DNA of 64,000 nt from Eudorina sp. 2006-703-Eu-15 (taxonomy: Eukaryota > Chlorophyta > Chlorophyceae > Chlamydomonadales > Volvocaceae), in the NCBI GenBank assembly GCA_003117195.1, contig BDSI01000054.1, positions 434,001 through 498,000 on the forward strand, in the 5' to 3' direction. Shown in pieces: positions 24,462-35,916 of the stretch. The notes under the pieces were generated by a model that saw only the letters and a list, made by a program, of their open reading frames with translations, was not told the origin of the DNA and made no database searches. The stretch's first letter is position 1. Each line of letters begins with the position of its first letter. The position numbers and the translations under genes were made by a program.

Positions 24462-26315
24462 ATGAGCGAGCCTGAGGTGTGTCATACAATGCGCAACAGC
24501 GCCGGGTCCTTTTGGTTCTCAGCTCTACTTCCGGTGCCACGCGCAGGCGGACACCCAGACTGGGCCTGTCGAGGTTCCTGACATTGACAAATATGTAACA
24601 GGTGCGTGCAAAAAGTCACTGCGGGATGTCAGCACGGTTAGCCTAACTTTTGGTCAGCATGCAGGCTCCTCCTCTGGGGATCTCCCAACGGGTACGCAGC
24701 AGGTGGTGGCAAAGCTGCTGGTCTCGAACTCTATCGCTGGTTCTGTTATCGGCAAGGCAAGCTCTTCGTTTTCTCAGCGATGCTGTTGGGCGTAGTTGAC
24801 GGACTTCCATCTTTCGCCTACAGGCCGGTGCCAACATTGAGCAGCTTCAGCGCTCGTCAGGAGCCCGTGTTCAACTTTCCCGGGCGGGCGAGTTCTATCC
24901 AGGCAAGTTGTGGTGAATGATCTGGGCCGTATCTATGTCCACAGCTTCCAAACCTGCACTCTTTGATTCAAAGAGGTCCGCTTATATTTATGTCGTTGAA
25001 CTGGATTCCGCAGGCACCTCGGACCGCGTTCTGCTCTTGTCGGGGTCGCTGCACGCTGTGCTGACCGCCATATTCCTCATTCTTGAGAAGATATCTCGCG
25101 ATGCGAACGCGAGTGCTGCTGCGAACGGAGCTAAGCGGGGCGTCAAGAAGCCGGAGGACCCGGTACGTGGACGGGCAATTCTGAGCACCGTTTCCGTTGC
25201 TCGCTGCTTCCACAGAGATGGAGACCTATATCGTCGAAATTGAATCGACAGGTTCTGAGCGCAGTGCATGGTTATGACCGTATGCCTATTGTGGCGCTGC
25301 TGTGCAGGGTCAAGCACAAGTCAAGCTTGCGCTCTCCCGTCGGCTTTGCGGCCTCCTGATTGGTCACAAGGGACAGACCGTGCGCGACTTCATTGTGGAC
25401 TCGGGGTCAACCATTCGCGTGCAGTCGCTATCAGAGCTTACCCCCAGCGACCCGGAGAGGACGATCACCGTTTCCGGTGCTCGCGACCAGGTCCTTCGAG
25501 CTGTTGCGCTTATTTTGAACACGGTAGGCTCACACGACATGAGGGCATACCTTGCAGGTGTTCTTTATTTCCTTCCTAAGGCCCTGAGCCATGACGGACT
25601 GTATGTGACGTGCATCCCGGATGCTCAACATATTGTCCACACTGCCTCTCCTGCGGTTGTCTGTCCGTTGATCCTGCAGCTGTCGATGCACGAGGGCTAT
25701 GCCTCGTACATGGAGACGACGCTGCAGCTTGCAACTAACCAGGGAGTGGTGTTGCCGCCACGAGCTGCGTCGTCCAAGAACGTGCTGGCCAACGTGCGCA
25801 CGCAGCTCACACTGTACCTGTCGGACGACGACGTGGGCGCCATTCTTGGCAAGAAGGGACAGAATCTGATCGAAGTACAGCAGGTGAGGTGCACGTGGCA
25901 ACCATGGAAAGGCGACATGTCGGGGGGGGCACGATGCCATCGCCGACACGGACATGCGGGGCCTTCTGTGCGGTTTCGCCTTCTTGATTGAGAAAAGAAG
26001 GACAAGGATTTTCAGCCCGGGATGTTCGGCATGGCGCATGGGTAGTAGTATTTGGGGGTCGGACGTACCGTATTCGGTTTTATGATTTGTGTGCTTCTTA
26101 CGACTGTATTTCCCTGTATGCCGCAGAGCTCGCGCGTCACGATCAAAATTTCGGACCGGTCGAAGATGGACCCCCAAACCAACGAGCGTGAGGTGTCGAT
26201 CAGCGGCTCCTACAGCGCTGTAAAGCTGGCTGAGGCGATGATTGCTGAGAAGCTCGCTGTTGCACGCAGCCAGGCACGCAGCCGGGAAGGCGCCGCTAGC
26301 GATGACGTCGCTTAG
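24462..26315 (+). CDS. Triple KH-domain RNA-binding protein (PCBP/hnRNP K-like)
   Basis: Predicted single-stranded RNA/poly(C)-type binding protein acting in mRNA processing, stability or translation. Eight exons: 24462-24476, 24547-24601, 24665-24756, 24824-24902, 25014-25162, 25308-25523, 25680-25883 and 26127-26315, joining in phase to 332 aa. Three KH domains have intact GxxG loops: GKAG (residues about 53-56, in SVIGKAGANIEQLQ), GHKG (about 149-152, in LLIGHKGQTVRDF) and GKKG (about 259-262, in AILGKKGQNLIEVQQ). KH1 continues FYPGTSDRVLLLSG, a hallmark of the PCBP/Nova group. Introns 3 and 4 begin with GC (AAG/GCAAGC and CAG/GCAAGT), and only these boundaries restore the KH1 domain. The first exon encodes just five residues. 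The C-terminus is short and Arg/Ala-rich. The biological target is unknown. Confidence 0.93.
25970..26005 (-). repeat. Dispersed repeat DR2
   Basis: Diverged reverse copy (GTTTCGCCTTCTTGATTGAG) in the last intron of the triple-KH gene. Confidence 0.45.
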
Positions 26316-27299
26316 TCATTCGGCAGGGTTGTCGCGCATGGGCTGGACCAGTTGCGGGGTATTGCGTGTGATGACGTCCATGATAGTCGGGCGTGCATTG
26401 GTGTCAGACCCATCAATGGACAACGGTTAGGACAGGTGAGTGTACGACAGGTGAATTTTGGGGGTTCTTACTGATGGATCCGATGGCCCCCATCTTCCTT
26501 TTCACTTTGTGGACAAACAGGACATGAAGTTGTACAAATCCAAACTTCTCGGTTCAGTGATGGTAGGCGTTGACGCGAAGGATCGTTGCCCTGAAGTTCT
26601 CTGGGTACTTTCTTATCCCTGAGCTTTAGACATGGTGTACAAGGGTCGCATTTCCAACATGGCAGGGGCCCATGGAAAGATATATGTGGTAGACGGCGAC
26701 GTGCTTGAACATCATATCCCCTGAATGGAGGGGCAATTGTGGTTTGTCTTAACTGGGATGTTATGACCTCGCAATTATGGATCTGGGTGTTTAATGTAAC
26801 GTATGCGCGTTTCTGTTGTGACCTTATTGCTTGGTTTGGGGACGGGAACAGTGATGCAAGATGGACAGTTGTCTGCATACTCTTCACAATTGTATATCCC
26901 AAGCATCGTTTTTCTATCTATCTATATAGCCAGTGCTAAAATATATTCTTTATATCATATCGCCATTCTCGTTGCGGACGACAGGCAAGACAAATCGAGG
27001 CTGGCATCTTTACAACCAGTGGTGATATATATCCTCGAACACTTCAATTGTCAGCTGACCACAAGGAAAGCAGGGCATCACCTCGAATCGTCCCCAGCCT
27101 TGTCTATCTGTGACACATAGCCCACCCCAAAACCCTGAAGAAAAATTACATCCCACACTCGCACACTAAGGCAAAAAAAGGACCACAAACCCTGTCCACA
27201 CGCCAAACGACAAACCACGCGTGTCATGATCGCTCACAATAATTGCCCGCAGAGCTCATGTCATACGACGCCAGCATGCGCCAAAGACGGACACTCGCA
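26316..27299. other. Convergent 3' intergenic region
   Basis: AT-richer spacer between the KH gene (+) and the mitochondrial carrier (-), about 1 kb. It should contain both 3' UTRs. A TGTAA at 26795 (+) and one at 27150-27146 (-) are the candidate poly(A) signals. No gene seen. Confidence 0.5.
27146..27150 (-). terminator. Candidate poly(A) signal TGTAA of the mitochondrial carrier
   Basis: TGTAA on the minus strand 150 nt after the stop codon. TGTAA is the known polyadenylation signal of chlamydomonad algae. Position fits, but a 5-mer is weak evidence. Confidence 0.4.
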
Positions 27300-28993
27300 T
27301 CACAGGCCGAGCGGCTTCTGCAGCTTCGGCAGCGTGTCCATGAAAACCAGCGTGAACACCACGTGAGGCGCGATGCGGATGCAGTATGTCGGGAAACCTG
27401 CAATTAATTCGACGGATGAGTGGTTTAGGTTTGAAGTACCATAACCTTCAACACACAGAATTTACGCCAAATCATTCAGGGTGCTATCAGAAGTCCTCGC
27501 CTCATGCAGATCCTTGCACCGCACTTACCCGTGTAGAACTTGAGCGGCCCCTCATTCTTAAGCGTCTGCAGAGCGCAGTCGATGGGGCCCTTGTACGGCA
27601 TCGTGCCGTCCGGGTTCGGCGTCATCTTCTGCAAGCGAGTCTTGATGAAGTCGAATGGCAAGCTGCACGCACGCGAGGGGCGGTCTCATTGAATGATTTT
27701 ACGCGCCTGACCAAGATGACATTGCATTAGACGTTTTGCAAACATTCCCATGAATCAGGACCATCCGATCAGCATGAGCCCAACGCTTGTGCACGATACC
27801 TGAAGGCAGACGCGAGGAAGCCAGCAATGAAAGCACCGCCCAGCACCGCCGCACTGCCACCCTTCTCGAAACCCGCGGCCTCAATCATCTCCTTGGCCTG
27901 CAACGACAGCGGGTGCCAGTCAAGGTCTTGCTTATGTTTGCAGGCATCCAGGCCAAACCCCTGAGAAGGGTCAAGGGCCTGCCTGGCGTACACACAGACC
28001 CACCTGGTCGTTAGACGCAAGCATGCCCATGTTTAGGGACATGGCACGCACAACCGTCGGCGCGGCGCCACGGAAAAGGCCGCCAACGCCGTCCTCCTTG
28101 ATGATCCTGTATTCAGCGTGAAGCCGTTTCAGCGACAACGACTAGCAAGTCCCGCGGCGCTGCGATGCTCCGCACAGCATGGCGGAGTGAAGGGCATCAA
28201 GAATTACTCTAGATTAACCCTGATACTAACCGAAGGAACGCATCGCCGACGCCCTTGTAATTGCGGCGCTGCTCCACCGGCAGGGTTGAATCCGCCTGAT
28301 GCAAGGTGAGGGCAAGGTCTAAGAAATATATCCAAACACGGACACCATGTGCCACCCAAACATCTAAGCAAGCAATGCGCACCCAGAACAGAGTACATAC
28401 ATACCTGCATACGGATGAGGGTAAGGTCGGCAGGCGAGCCCACCAATGCGCCAATACCGCCGGCCGACAGACCAGCAACCGCCTTCTGCCACAGGGGCAA
28501 GTTCTGCGAGCGACGAGCCGATACTGTTAAAACTACTCGCTACGGACGTGCACCACCAGCCAGGTTTGCGAACTGTTTCGTAGCTAAAAAACACTCACCT
28601 TGCCACCATTGCGGGCCTTCAGCTCTTCGGAAAGAACGTTGAAGATACCCAGACGGGTCGTGGTGTACGTAGCCTGGCGCAGCAACCCAGCGCTCAGACC
28701 CTTGTACAGAGCAGCAACACCCTCCTTGCGAATGATTTCAGTGCCGACCGCGAACTGCGAGTGCAGGAGCAACAAGGTTGTTGAGGGAAGCCAGGGCAAC
28801 AAAACCCCAAACCCAGCAACTCCCTCCGAAGTCGCCTTACCGGGCCACCCTTCGAGCCAAGTTGAATGCGGACCTTCACCATATCAATGGGCTGAATGAT
28901 GCAAGTGGCCATCATCCCAGACAGACCGCCGTTGACGAACGGCTTGGCCGCCTTCCACGCACCCAACGACTGGCTTTGCGTCTGAGTCGACAT
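27300..28993 (-). CDS. Mitochondrial dicarboxylate carrier (2-oxoglutarate/malate type)
   Basis: Inner mitochondrial membrane exchanger of the SLC25 family, closest in pattern to the oxoglutarate/malate and plant dicarboxylate-tricarboxylate carriers. Eight exons: 28993-28841, 28754-28599, 28503-28405, 28295-28231, 28106-28004, 27897-27800, 27662-27529 and 27397-27300, all GT-AG and in phase, giving 301 aa, the normal family length. Three carrier repeats each show the PX[DE]XX[KR] signature: PIDMVKVRIQL (from residue 35), PADLTLIRMQ (about 127) and PFDFIKTRLQK (about 227). RQATYTTTRLGIF and EQRRNYKGVGDA are typical of the oxoglutarate carrier branch. The acceptor CTACAG lies exactly before the ATG, so the 5' UTR is probably interrupted by an intron (leader exon near 29450-29380). 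It is divergent from the WDR92 gene. Confidence 0.96.
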
Positions 28994-29379
28994 CTGTAGG
29001 GGCGCATGCGGCAAGCGAGGGTCAAACTTTGTTGAAGTCAGACAACTGCAGTCCGCTACACAAACGGATGCTATGCAAAATTTGTGCAGGGCGCGCGCAT
29101 GCGCCAGACGTTCAGGGACAATCACCGTAAAATCAGCAGTGCATGCAGGACTTATCGTGACCAAGACAACGGAAGACCAGAAGATGGCAGTGCAAGGGTC
29201 TGCCGTTGATCGCATATGGGGAATCAAGGGATCGGGTAGCGCGAGAGGTTCCATCACAATCCTCTTCAGCAACCATCAAACGGCCGTTGTGCAGCTTGGC
29301 GGCGACTAAACCAAGAACGGACATAAACGATCAGGTTCGGCTCTGCAAACGGTAGGCGGTCAAGCAGCGGTGTGCTCAC

Positions 29380-29450
29380 CTTTTCGCCGGCACTCACGGG
29401 GTCGACGAGGAAGTCACGCACGGAGGGTCCGAACGTGAGAACGCAACACA
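29380..29450 (-). other. Putative 5' UTR leader exon of the carrier gene
   Basis: Downstream of a TATA-like box and ending at the GAAAAG/GTGAGC donor (29380/29379); the matching acceptor is CTACAG at 28994. The joined frame is open but has no ATG after the TATA-like box, so it is most simply a non-coding leader. An earlier GTGAGT donor inside it is an alternative. Confidence 0.35.
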
Positions 29451-29476
29451 GAACAGCAAACCAGCAGCAACGGTTC

Positions 29477-29485
29477 TATATAAAC
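29477..29485 (-). promoter_or_regulatory. TATA-like box of the carrier gene
   Basis: GGTTTATATAGAAC on the minus strand, about 30 nt upstream of the predicted leader exon. It is the clearest TATA-like string in this intergenic region. Confidence 0.45.
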
Positions 29486-29815
29486 CGGTGAGCGTGGAAT
29501 AAAGTAATTTGATATGTGCAGGAAAGTAGTTATAGGCGAAATCGGTTGCCGTACTGCCCCCCCCCTTAGTTTTACATCATGTTGCATGCAATTCCTAAAA
29601 CTTCATGACTGATTTTTATTTCTTAGAGAGCCATGCTGTTGCGCGGGCCATAGCTCAGAAACGAAACGACGATATACCTTTACTGAGCAGGTTCTATATC
29701 ATCTGCATGGGTTTGACCTCTCGACATGTTTATGTGAATTTTGAAGTCCTTGCGTGAGAATTCCGTCGGCGTTTGAGCTTCCAGGATCGTGTGACAATCG
29801 TCTGGTTTAGTCGCT

Positions 29816-32800
29816 ATGGACGCCCAGAACAAGCCGCAAATCCTTGAGCATCTACATAAAAGTCTAACGGTTACGCTGTATGACTGCAAGTCAGTATGGG
29901 TTGGGCATTACTGGGTCGTGCTCGTCCCATGCTGTCCGTGCCACGTTTTCACCCGCACAGACAGTCTCGGCTTCATCACAACATGGACCGCATGAGAAGT
30001 GTTCAGAAGTGCTGCATAAAACTTCAAGCGGTCATGGCGCGGTCCCCGAGTCCCTGCCACCCCGCTATCCTGTTGGTGTACCCCGACGGGCTTTCCGCAT
30101 GATGCGCTTACGTCCCGCAGATGGATTCCAGGCAGCGCCAAGTTCGTGACGTTGGGATCTTATGCGAGGAACACTGGCTGTCTCCAGGTGCGTACATGCA
30201 CAAAGTAATGCCCATCTTGAACCCAACAGCCAGTGGAGCGGAGATGTTTTTGCCTGCCCCTGATGGGGATGCCCGGCGTGCCGGGTGGCCCGGCGATGAG
30301 GTCGCAGTGTCAGGCAGGCTGCGCGCGCATTGGGGCGAGGAAAGCGCCGACCCATATCGCCATACGTACACGTACCATACTTAGCGAACCCCCTGAGCCG
30401 AGTTCTGTAGCTGATGTTCGGCCGTCTGCAGCGCCGGCCGTCCCCAAGGCTGCCGGGAAGCGAGCAAGCGGGGACGGCCAGGGATCCGGCCACAAGCCAG
30501 TGGGCTGCCGGTTGGCAGCCTATGGCTCCGCGCTTTTGCAAACACTCATGCACAACATGCCGGACATGCCGACCCCATGATGGGCGACACCTGGAGCGCA
30601 CTGCAAGTGGAAAGCTAAATTGCCGCCAATGCGGTATCGCCCCCCGCCGCTGCGCCCCCGCCCCGCCCCGCCTCGTCCCACGCGATTCCTCCCCCGCGAT
30701 TCCTCCCCCTCCCTCCCCCGGTATCGGTTCCCCAATCCATACCCCCGGGCAGGTGTATGAACTGGACGGTCCGGAGCTGAAGACGGTCAAGGAGAGTGAG
30801 AAGAAGCAGGCGTTTAAGTGCGGTACATTTGGAGCATCATCTCTGGCGGAGCGACGCCTGGCGACCGGCAATTTTGGCGGGGAGGTGCAGATCTGGGACC
30901 TCGAGAACACGTCGCAGCCGGTCTTCTCGGCGCAAGCGCACGCGTCCATCGTCAACGCGATCGACGGCTGCGGCGGGCAGGTGGGATGTGCGGCGCAGGC
31001 CGCGTTGGCGCAGTCCAGTCCGATTCAAACCGGCCCAGGCGGTGCCACGTTCAGTCCAGCCAGTACGAGTCCAGTCCCTGACACAAGAGTCGAGACGGGG
31101 GAGGACGTTCTTGGCATGGCTTGACACGGAGACCAGAAGGGGATTGGGGTCGTGTCAGGAAGCTCGGTAGCGCCCCCCGCTTTCCCACACCGCTCCCATA
31201 AATTGACGCATACCATGTATTGCCGCGCCACCCGCAATCGGGCACGGCAATCGGTGCTCGGCTGCAGGCCAAGGGGTACGGGGCGCCCGAGCTGGTCACG
31301 TGCGGCCGTGACGGCTGTGTGCGGGTGTGGGACGTGCGGCAACAGGACGCCCCGGTCGCCGCTTTCGAACCGGCCGACCCCAACAATATAAGGTGCGGAG
31401 TGATGCCATAAGGAAATGTACGGCGCCTGTTGGTTGTTGCGTCGTTGCCTTTATGGGACCCGTACCACTGGCGGAGTTGTTCGTGTCATACCGTCATGCC
31501 GTTTACGGGCGACACCCTCCAGGAGGAGTCCAGTGTTCTTTGGGGTGTGGGCATGTGTGAGTGTTTTACATACCTGACCTGTCCTGACGCTTGCCAAGGG
31601 TTGCTAACCCAGCCCTAACGGAAAGACCGCCGAAGCACTCTCCTCTGTGGGGAAGGAGAAGGGGAAGGGCGCGAGGGGCCGTAAGCGTGTGGGGGAGAGA
31701 GAGGAGGATAGATGGAAGAAGGGAGAGAGGAGGAGAGTGAGAGAAGTGGGTTTGGCCGATGGACGGCTTTCTTGCGACATTGTTGGCGAACATGAGTCAG
31801 CCGCCCGGCGAACAGGGTTGCTGACGGATCCGTGTCGTGCGGACTGTCCGACAGGGACTGCTGGTGCGTGGCTTTTGGCAACTCGTACAATGACGAGGAG
31901 CGCTGCGTGCTGGCGGGGTACGACAACGGTGACGTCAAGATGTTCGATTTGCGCATGAACAAGGTGAGGTGAAGATGATGGCCTGGCGACGTGAGGGGAA
32001 TGGCCACATCCCACATGGGTGCCGTGAGGACGTGGGCGTGGGCGAGTGCGCCAGGAACCCAGGATGGTCGGATCAACGCGCTGGTCACGATTCCTTCCTG
32101 GGTCGCTTGAGCTTGCTTCCCTTGCTCTTTCCAACTGTTCTGCCGGGTCCGTCTGCCTGCCTGCCTGGCCTGCCTGTCGTGAGTCTTGGGGTTCTCTCGG
32201 GCGAAACCTACCCGAGGTTGTCCGCGAGCCTGCCCGCTGCACATCCGCCTGCCTGACGCCTGCCTGACGGAAAACCCCCCAACCCCCCCGCCCGTCCCTG
32301 TCCGACCACACATTACGTGCATTCCCCGTGTGTTTGATGTCCGTCTTCCGTACTTCCATACCGGTGGCAGGTGCGGTGGGAGACCAACGTCAAGAACGGC
32401 GTGTGCGGGGTGCAGTTCGACAGGAAGGATATCCCCATGAACAAGTTCGTTGTCACGTGCCTGGAGGGGCAGTTCCACGTCTATGACGCGCGCACGCAGC
32501 ACCCCAAGAAGGCACGTCGGGGTTGGGTGGGTGGTGTTGGGTTTGGGCGGTGGCCAGGCCACCGCAGCATAATCCGGGGATGGGAGGTAAGGGAGGTCAT
32601 GGTCGGGAGCCACCCTGGGGAGGCGACCTTATCAGGGCCTGGACCGCAAGGGCACGGGACGCGTGTCGCCATCTGGGTAGGGGACCGGAGGCGGCATGGG
32701 GCTGGGGATAGCAGGCTGCCTGCTGCCGGGCTTTGCCATGCTTGATGTAGGGCCAGGACTGTATGCTCCTCGGTTACGGTACGTCATGACGCACACGGGC

Positions 32801-33938
32801 TGAGTGTGGTGGGAGATGAAAATAACAGCGGTGGGCGATGCCTGATTGGCGTTTGCTACGCCGACCGGCCGGCCGGCTGGTGGGCCACCGTGCGCCCCTC
32901 GAGTCTTCAGCCGCCCTGACCCTGACACTTTGTGGCGCGCTGCGCTGCGCCGCGCTGCGACTGCGTGGTGACTGCGTGGCGCTGTCTGGGTGCGCAGGGC
33001 TTCGCGAGCGTGTCGGAGAAGATCACCGCGGGAGCCACCGTGTGGGGCTGCCACCACCTGCCCCAGAACAGGGAGTTGTTCATGGTGGCGGCGGGAGACG
33101 GCAACCTGTACCTCTACAAGTACCACTACCCCGACCAGCGCAAAGTCAAGGTGCGCGGTGTTGTGATCAGCGAAAACAGGGCAGGGGTCCGAAGGGAAGA
33201 CGGGCGGGCAGCCGCATATGTTACATGTGTGTTGTAGGGTACTTGAGCCGTGAGGCAGGAAGCCACCACTGCGGACCATGTCGCGGGCCGCAGGCTGTTC
33301 TGCGGCAGCGGGGTAGCGTGCGAGACATGCAAGGGTTCAGCCGCACAGGCAGGCCGCACCCTATCGCACCGCACGCAACTTGGGGTTAGTATGGCTGGGA
33401 GGGCGGCTGCGCAAGGCTGCATTTGGGGGTGCTGGAAGCTCTGGGTTGAGTTTTATATGCATTGAGTCTATTCAAGAAAGGTGATCATTCCACAACTCTG
33501 GCAGCACGTCGACGCGGTCACCTGTTTTCGCAACCTCCCGGCCCCAGTCGCTTCCCAACTGCTACAACCATCACCATCATTCCCGCAGCCACCGACCTCA
33601 CCCGTGCCCTGTGGCCGCCGACCTCACTTATCCTCACACTCCACCTCAAATGCCTCGTTTTCCGCTTCTATCCCATGCCCGAAATCCCCAACCCCCCAAT
33701 CCGCCAACCCGGACTGAACGCCACCGCCGCCCTTCCCCAAACACCGGCCTCCCCACAGGACCACGACGGCCTGGAGCTGGGCATCGCGGGCTCCCTGGAG
33801 ATGCTCAACTACAAGAACCTGAGCACCCAACCCGTGTCCGGATTCGACTGGAGCCCCGACAAGGAGGGCCTCTTCGCCTGCGTCGCCTTCGACCAGTGTG
33901 TGCGAGTGGGCATCGCCACCAAGCTCAACAAGGTCTAG
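29816..33938 (+). CDS. WDR92: WD40-repeat protein WDR92/DNAAF10 (Monad)
   Basis: Cytoplasmic beta-propeller that works with the R2TP/prefoldin-like chaperone machinery to pre-assemble axonemal dyneins. It is found in organisms with motile cilia. Eight exons: 29816-29889, 30121-30187, 30753-30980, 31268-31392, 31855-31963, 32371-32511, 32998-33150 and 33759-33938, in phase, 358 aa (human protein about 357). The first exon encodes [17 protein letters not shown]. Family-specific strings follow along the length: IKCGTFGA-like [103 protein letters not shown] and the terminal [19 protein letters not shown]. Intron 6 starts with GC (AAG/GCACGT), needed to give [13 protein letters not shown]. Divergent from the mitochondrial carrier. 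Confidence 0.96.
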
Positions 33939-33951
33939 GCGCGGGCGCTGC

Positions 33952-33988
33952 GCTGCAAAACGTCTACCAACTTCCTATACCCCGCGGC
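33952..33988 (+). repeat. Dispersed repeat DR1, 3' end
   Basis: GTCTACCAACTTCCTATACC, 25 bases after the WDR92 stop codon. It would lie within the 3' UTR. Confidence 0.55.
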
Positions 33989-34261
33989 CCCTCCCCCCCG
34001 GCGCGGACGTCCACCGGGCGGCGGGAACTGTCCAGACGGCGGCACTCCGGGCACGCAGGCGCGGGTGCAGGTGCGGGTGCAGGCGCGGGTGCAGGCGGGG
34101 GGGGGGGCAAGTGCGGGGGCCCAAGTGCGCACCGCTCGACGGCACCGTTGGCCCACGGGGATACCCTGAACCCTAGGTGTCCAACAGTGGGGTGGGCGCT
34201 CTGGCCGGAGGCCAGATGGCTGGCCCGTGGTGCCGTGGCGTGTGTTTGGTGCCGTACCAAG

Positions 34262-34290
34262 TATGATGATGATGATGATGATGATGATGC
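34262..34290. repeat. GAT trinucleotide run
   Basis: About nine GAT units in non-coding sequence downstream of WDR92. Confidence 0.9.
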
Positions 34291-35591
34291 GTCACTGTTT
34301 GCATGAGCGCGTTGGGTTGCTTGGGTCTGTGTGTTGGATGTGACTCGTTGCTGTTGATTGACACTCCAGGTGATGGAGAGTGATGCCGTTTCGGTTCTGC
34401 ACGCTGTCCGGCGTGTGGTCGCACATGCATGTCCCCCTGTTGCATGGCGGCTGCGGCCGGCCCTCCACGCGGGCCCAACATGCTCGTCTTGGACACAACA
34501 ACACGGTTGTGCGGACTGACGGACTGACGGACTCGTTGTGTGGCTCGATTTCATGACGCGCGTCGTCGCCTGCGTGACCGTTTCCACGCGCAGGAGCAGG
34601 AAGTGACCCCTCATTTCTTACAACGCACGTTGTTGCGTGACCCTTTCCCCTTCAGTGCCGTAGTGCTGGTCCCGCGGTGAGCCTATGTGTGTATGGCGAG
34701 GCGCAGCGGCTCCCTCCTGTGCCCATGTACTCTGTCGGTGCGCGGCACCCGCTGAGGTCTTTCCGACAAATGTACCGACGGTCTGCGATTCTTGTGACCA
34801 CTGTCCATTCCGTTGGTCAGAGTGGGGTTCCTTACCGAATGGCACACCCCTGGCTGCAAGGTGCACCCGCGTCCCGGTGGCGTGACGGCGGCTGCACGTC
34901 TGCGGTGCGTCCCTGTGCGCCAAGACGTCGCCGAGGAGGGAGATTCCTTGGAGCTGCGGCTGCTGCGGCGGGGGCGGGGAGGGGGGGGCGGTGGGTGCAG
35001 CGTGCCGTTGGGACGCGTCCAACCGCCGAGCCGAGCCGAGCCGAGCCGGGCGCCGACGCGCGAGAGGGAGCCCGCCTGCCCGCTCGCGTACATCTTCGCC
35101 GGGAGGCGTACAAACACAGCGCCGCGGTACGCTCAACACACACCCAGCGCCGCGGTGCGCTCTCAACACAAACCGCAGGAGGGCGGCCGCGCGCAAGTGC
35201 CGCCCGAGACCAATTGCGACTGAACCTAGCCGCTTCGGGCCCTGGAAACGCGCACACGCGACGTCCCACGTCCGCCAACGGGACTCCAAATCGAACTCTC
35301 GCTAACGTGAGCCGGCGACGAGACGACAAACCCATGTCTATGTGCACTAACACATTGGGCACCAGCGCAGCCCAGCTGTGCACGGACGCACCGCCCGCTC
35401 TTCTCGGAGGCGCCGTTGCTGCCAACCGACGACGCCAGCCTCACGGACAACTCGGACAAGGACATAAGCCCCTCGCACGCTCACGCGAGCCGCCAGGCGT
35501 GGGGCGGTTCGTCGAATGCGTGTTGACACGCGTTGTTGACCGGCGTGTGGCGCAGGACCCTGAAATGTTCCGTACTTTCGCTCGCCGTACA

Positions 35592-35916
35592 TCATCTCGA
35601 CGTCCGGGTCGATGGCAGAAAGAGGGCGATTACGACGTGGTGCCGCATGTCTGGAGGCTTAGCAACAACGGCGCGCACGCCGCCGGACGCGGGCAGGGGG
35701 CCATTGATGTACACGATTCGTGACGGCTGGAAATTAAGCAAGATGAAGACACATATACGGTACCGTTCATCACATCCTGTTACATCACATCCTACCACAT
35801 TGCGTCACTCCGCCTCTCGCTCATAAGCCACACCTCACCTCCAGCCGCCACTTCAACTTTGCGGCGCCGGGCCGTGCCACATCCACGTGATTCGGAAGCT
35901 TCGCACCAGGGAGGCC
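35592..35916 (-). CDS. Unidentified; two candidate C-terminal exons
   Basis: Exon 35916-35839 (after GCCCTAG, ending GAG/GTGAGG) and exon 35726-35592 (after TTAATTTCCAG, ending at a stop) join in phase 0. They encode 70 residues including GLPGAKLPNHVDVARPGAAK and PSRIVYINGPLPASGGVRAV. No family was recognised. Short phase-consistent pairs can arise by chance in GC-rich DNA, and no connected upstream exon was established. Confidence 0.3.

Larger units (their letters stand above)
28994..29815. promoter_or_regulatory. Shared divergent promoter region of carrier and WDR92 genes
   Basis: Head-to-head spacing of 822 bp between the two start codons. It contains the carrier leader exon and its TATA-like box. 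No clear box is visible for WDR92. Confidence 0.5.
33939..35591. other. Intergenic, repeat-containing
   Basis: WDR92 3' UTR followed by GC-rich low-complexity sequence (GCGGGTGCAG repeats near 34056-34095, a GAT run at 34262-34290, GCCGA repeats near 35025). Several overlapping open frames exist in different frames, with no recognisable protein. Confidence 0.4.

Noticed and set aside
34677..35723. 348-codon plus-strand frame
   Set aside because: GC-rich low-complexity sequence with overlapping open frames on both strands and no recognisable domain.
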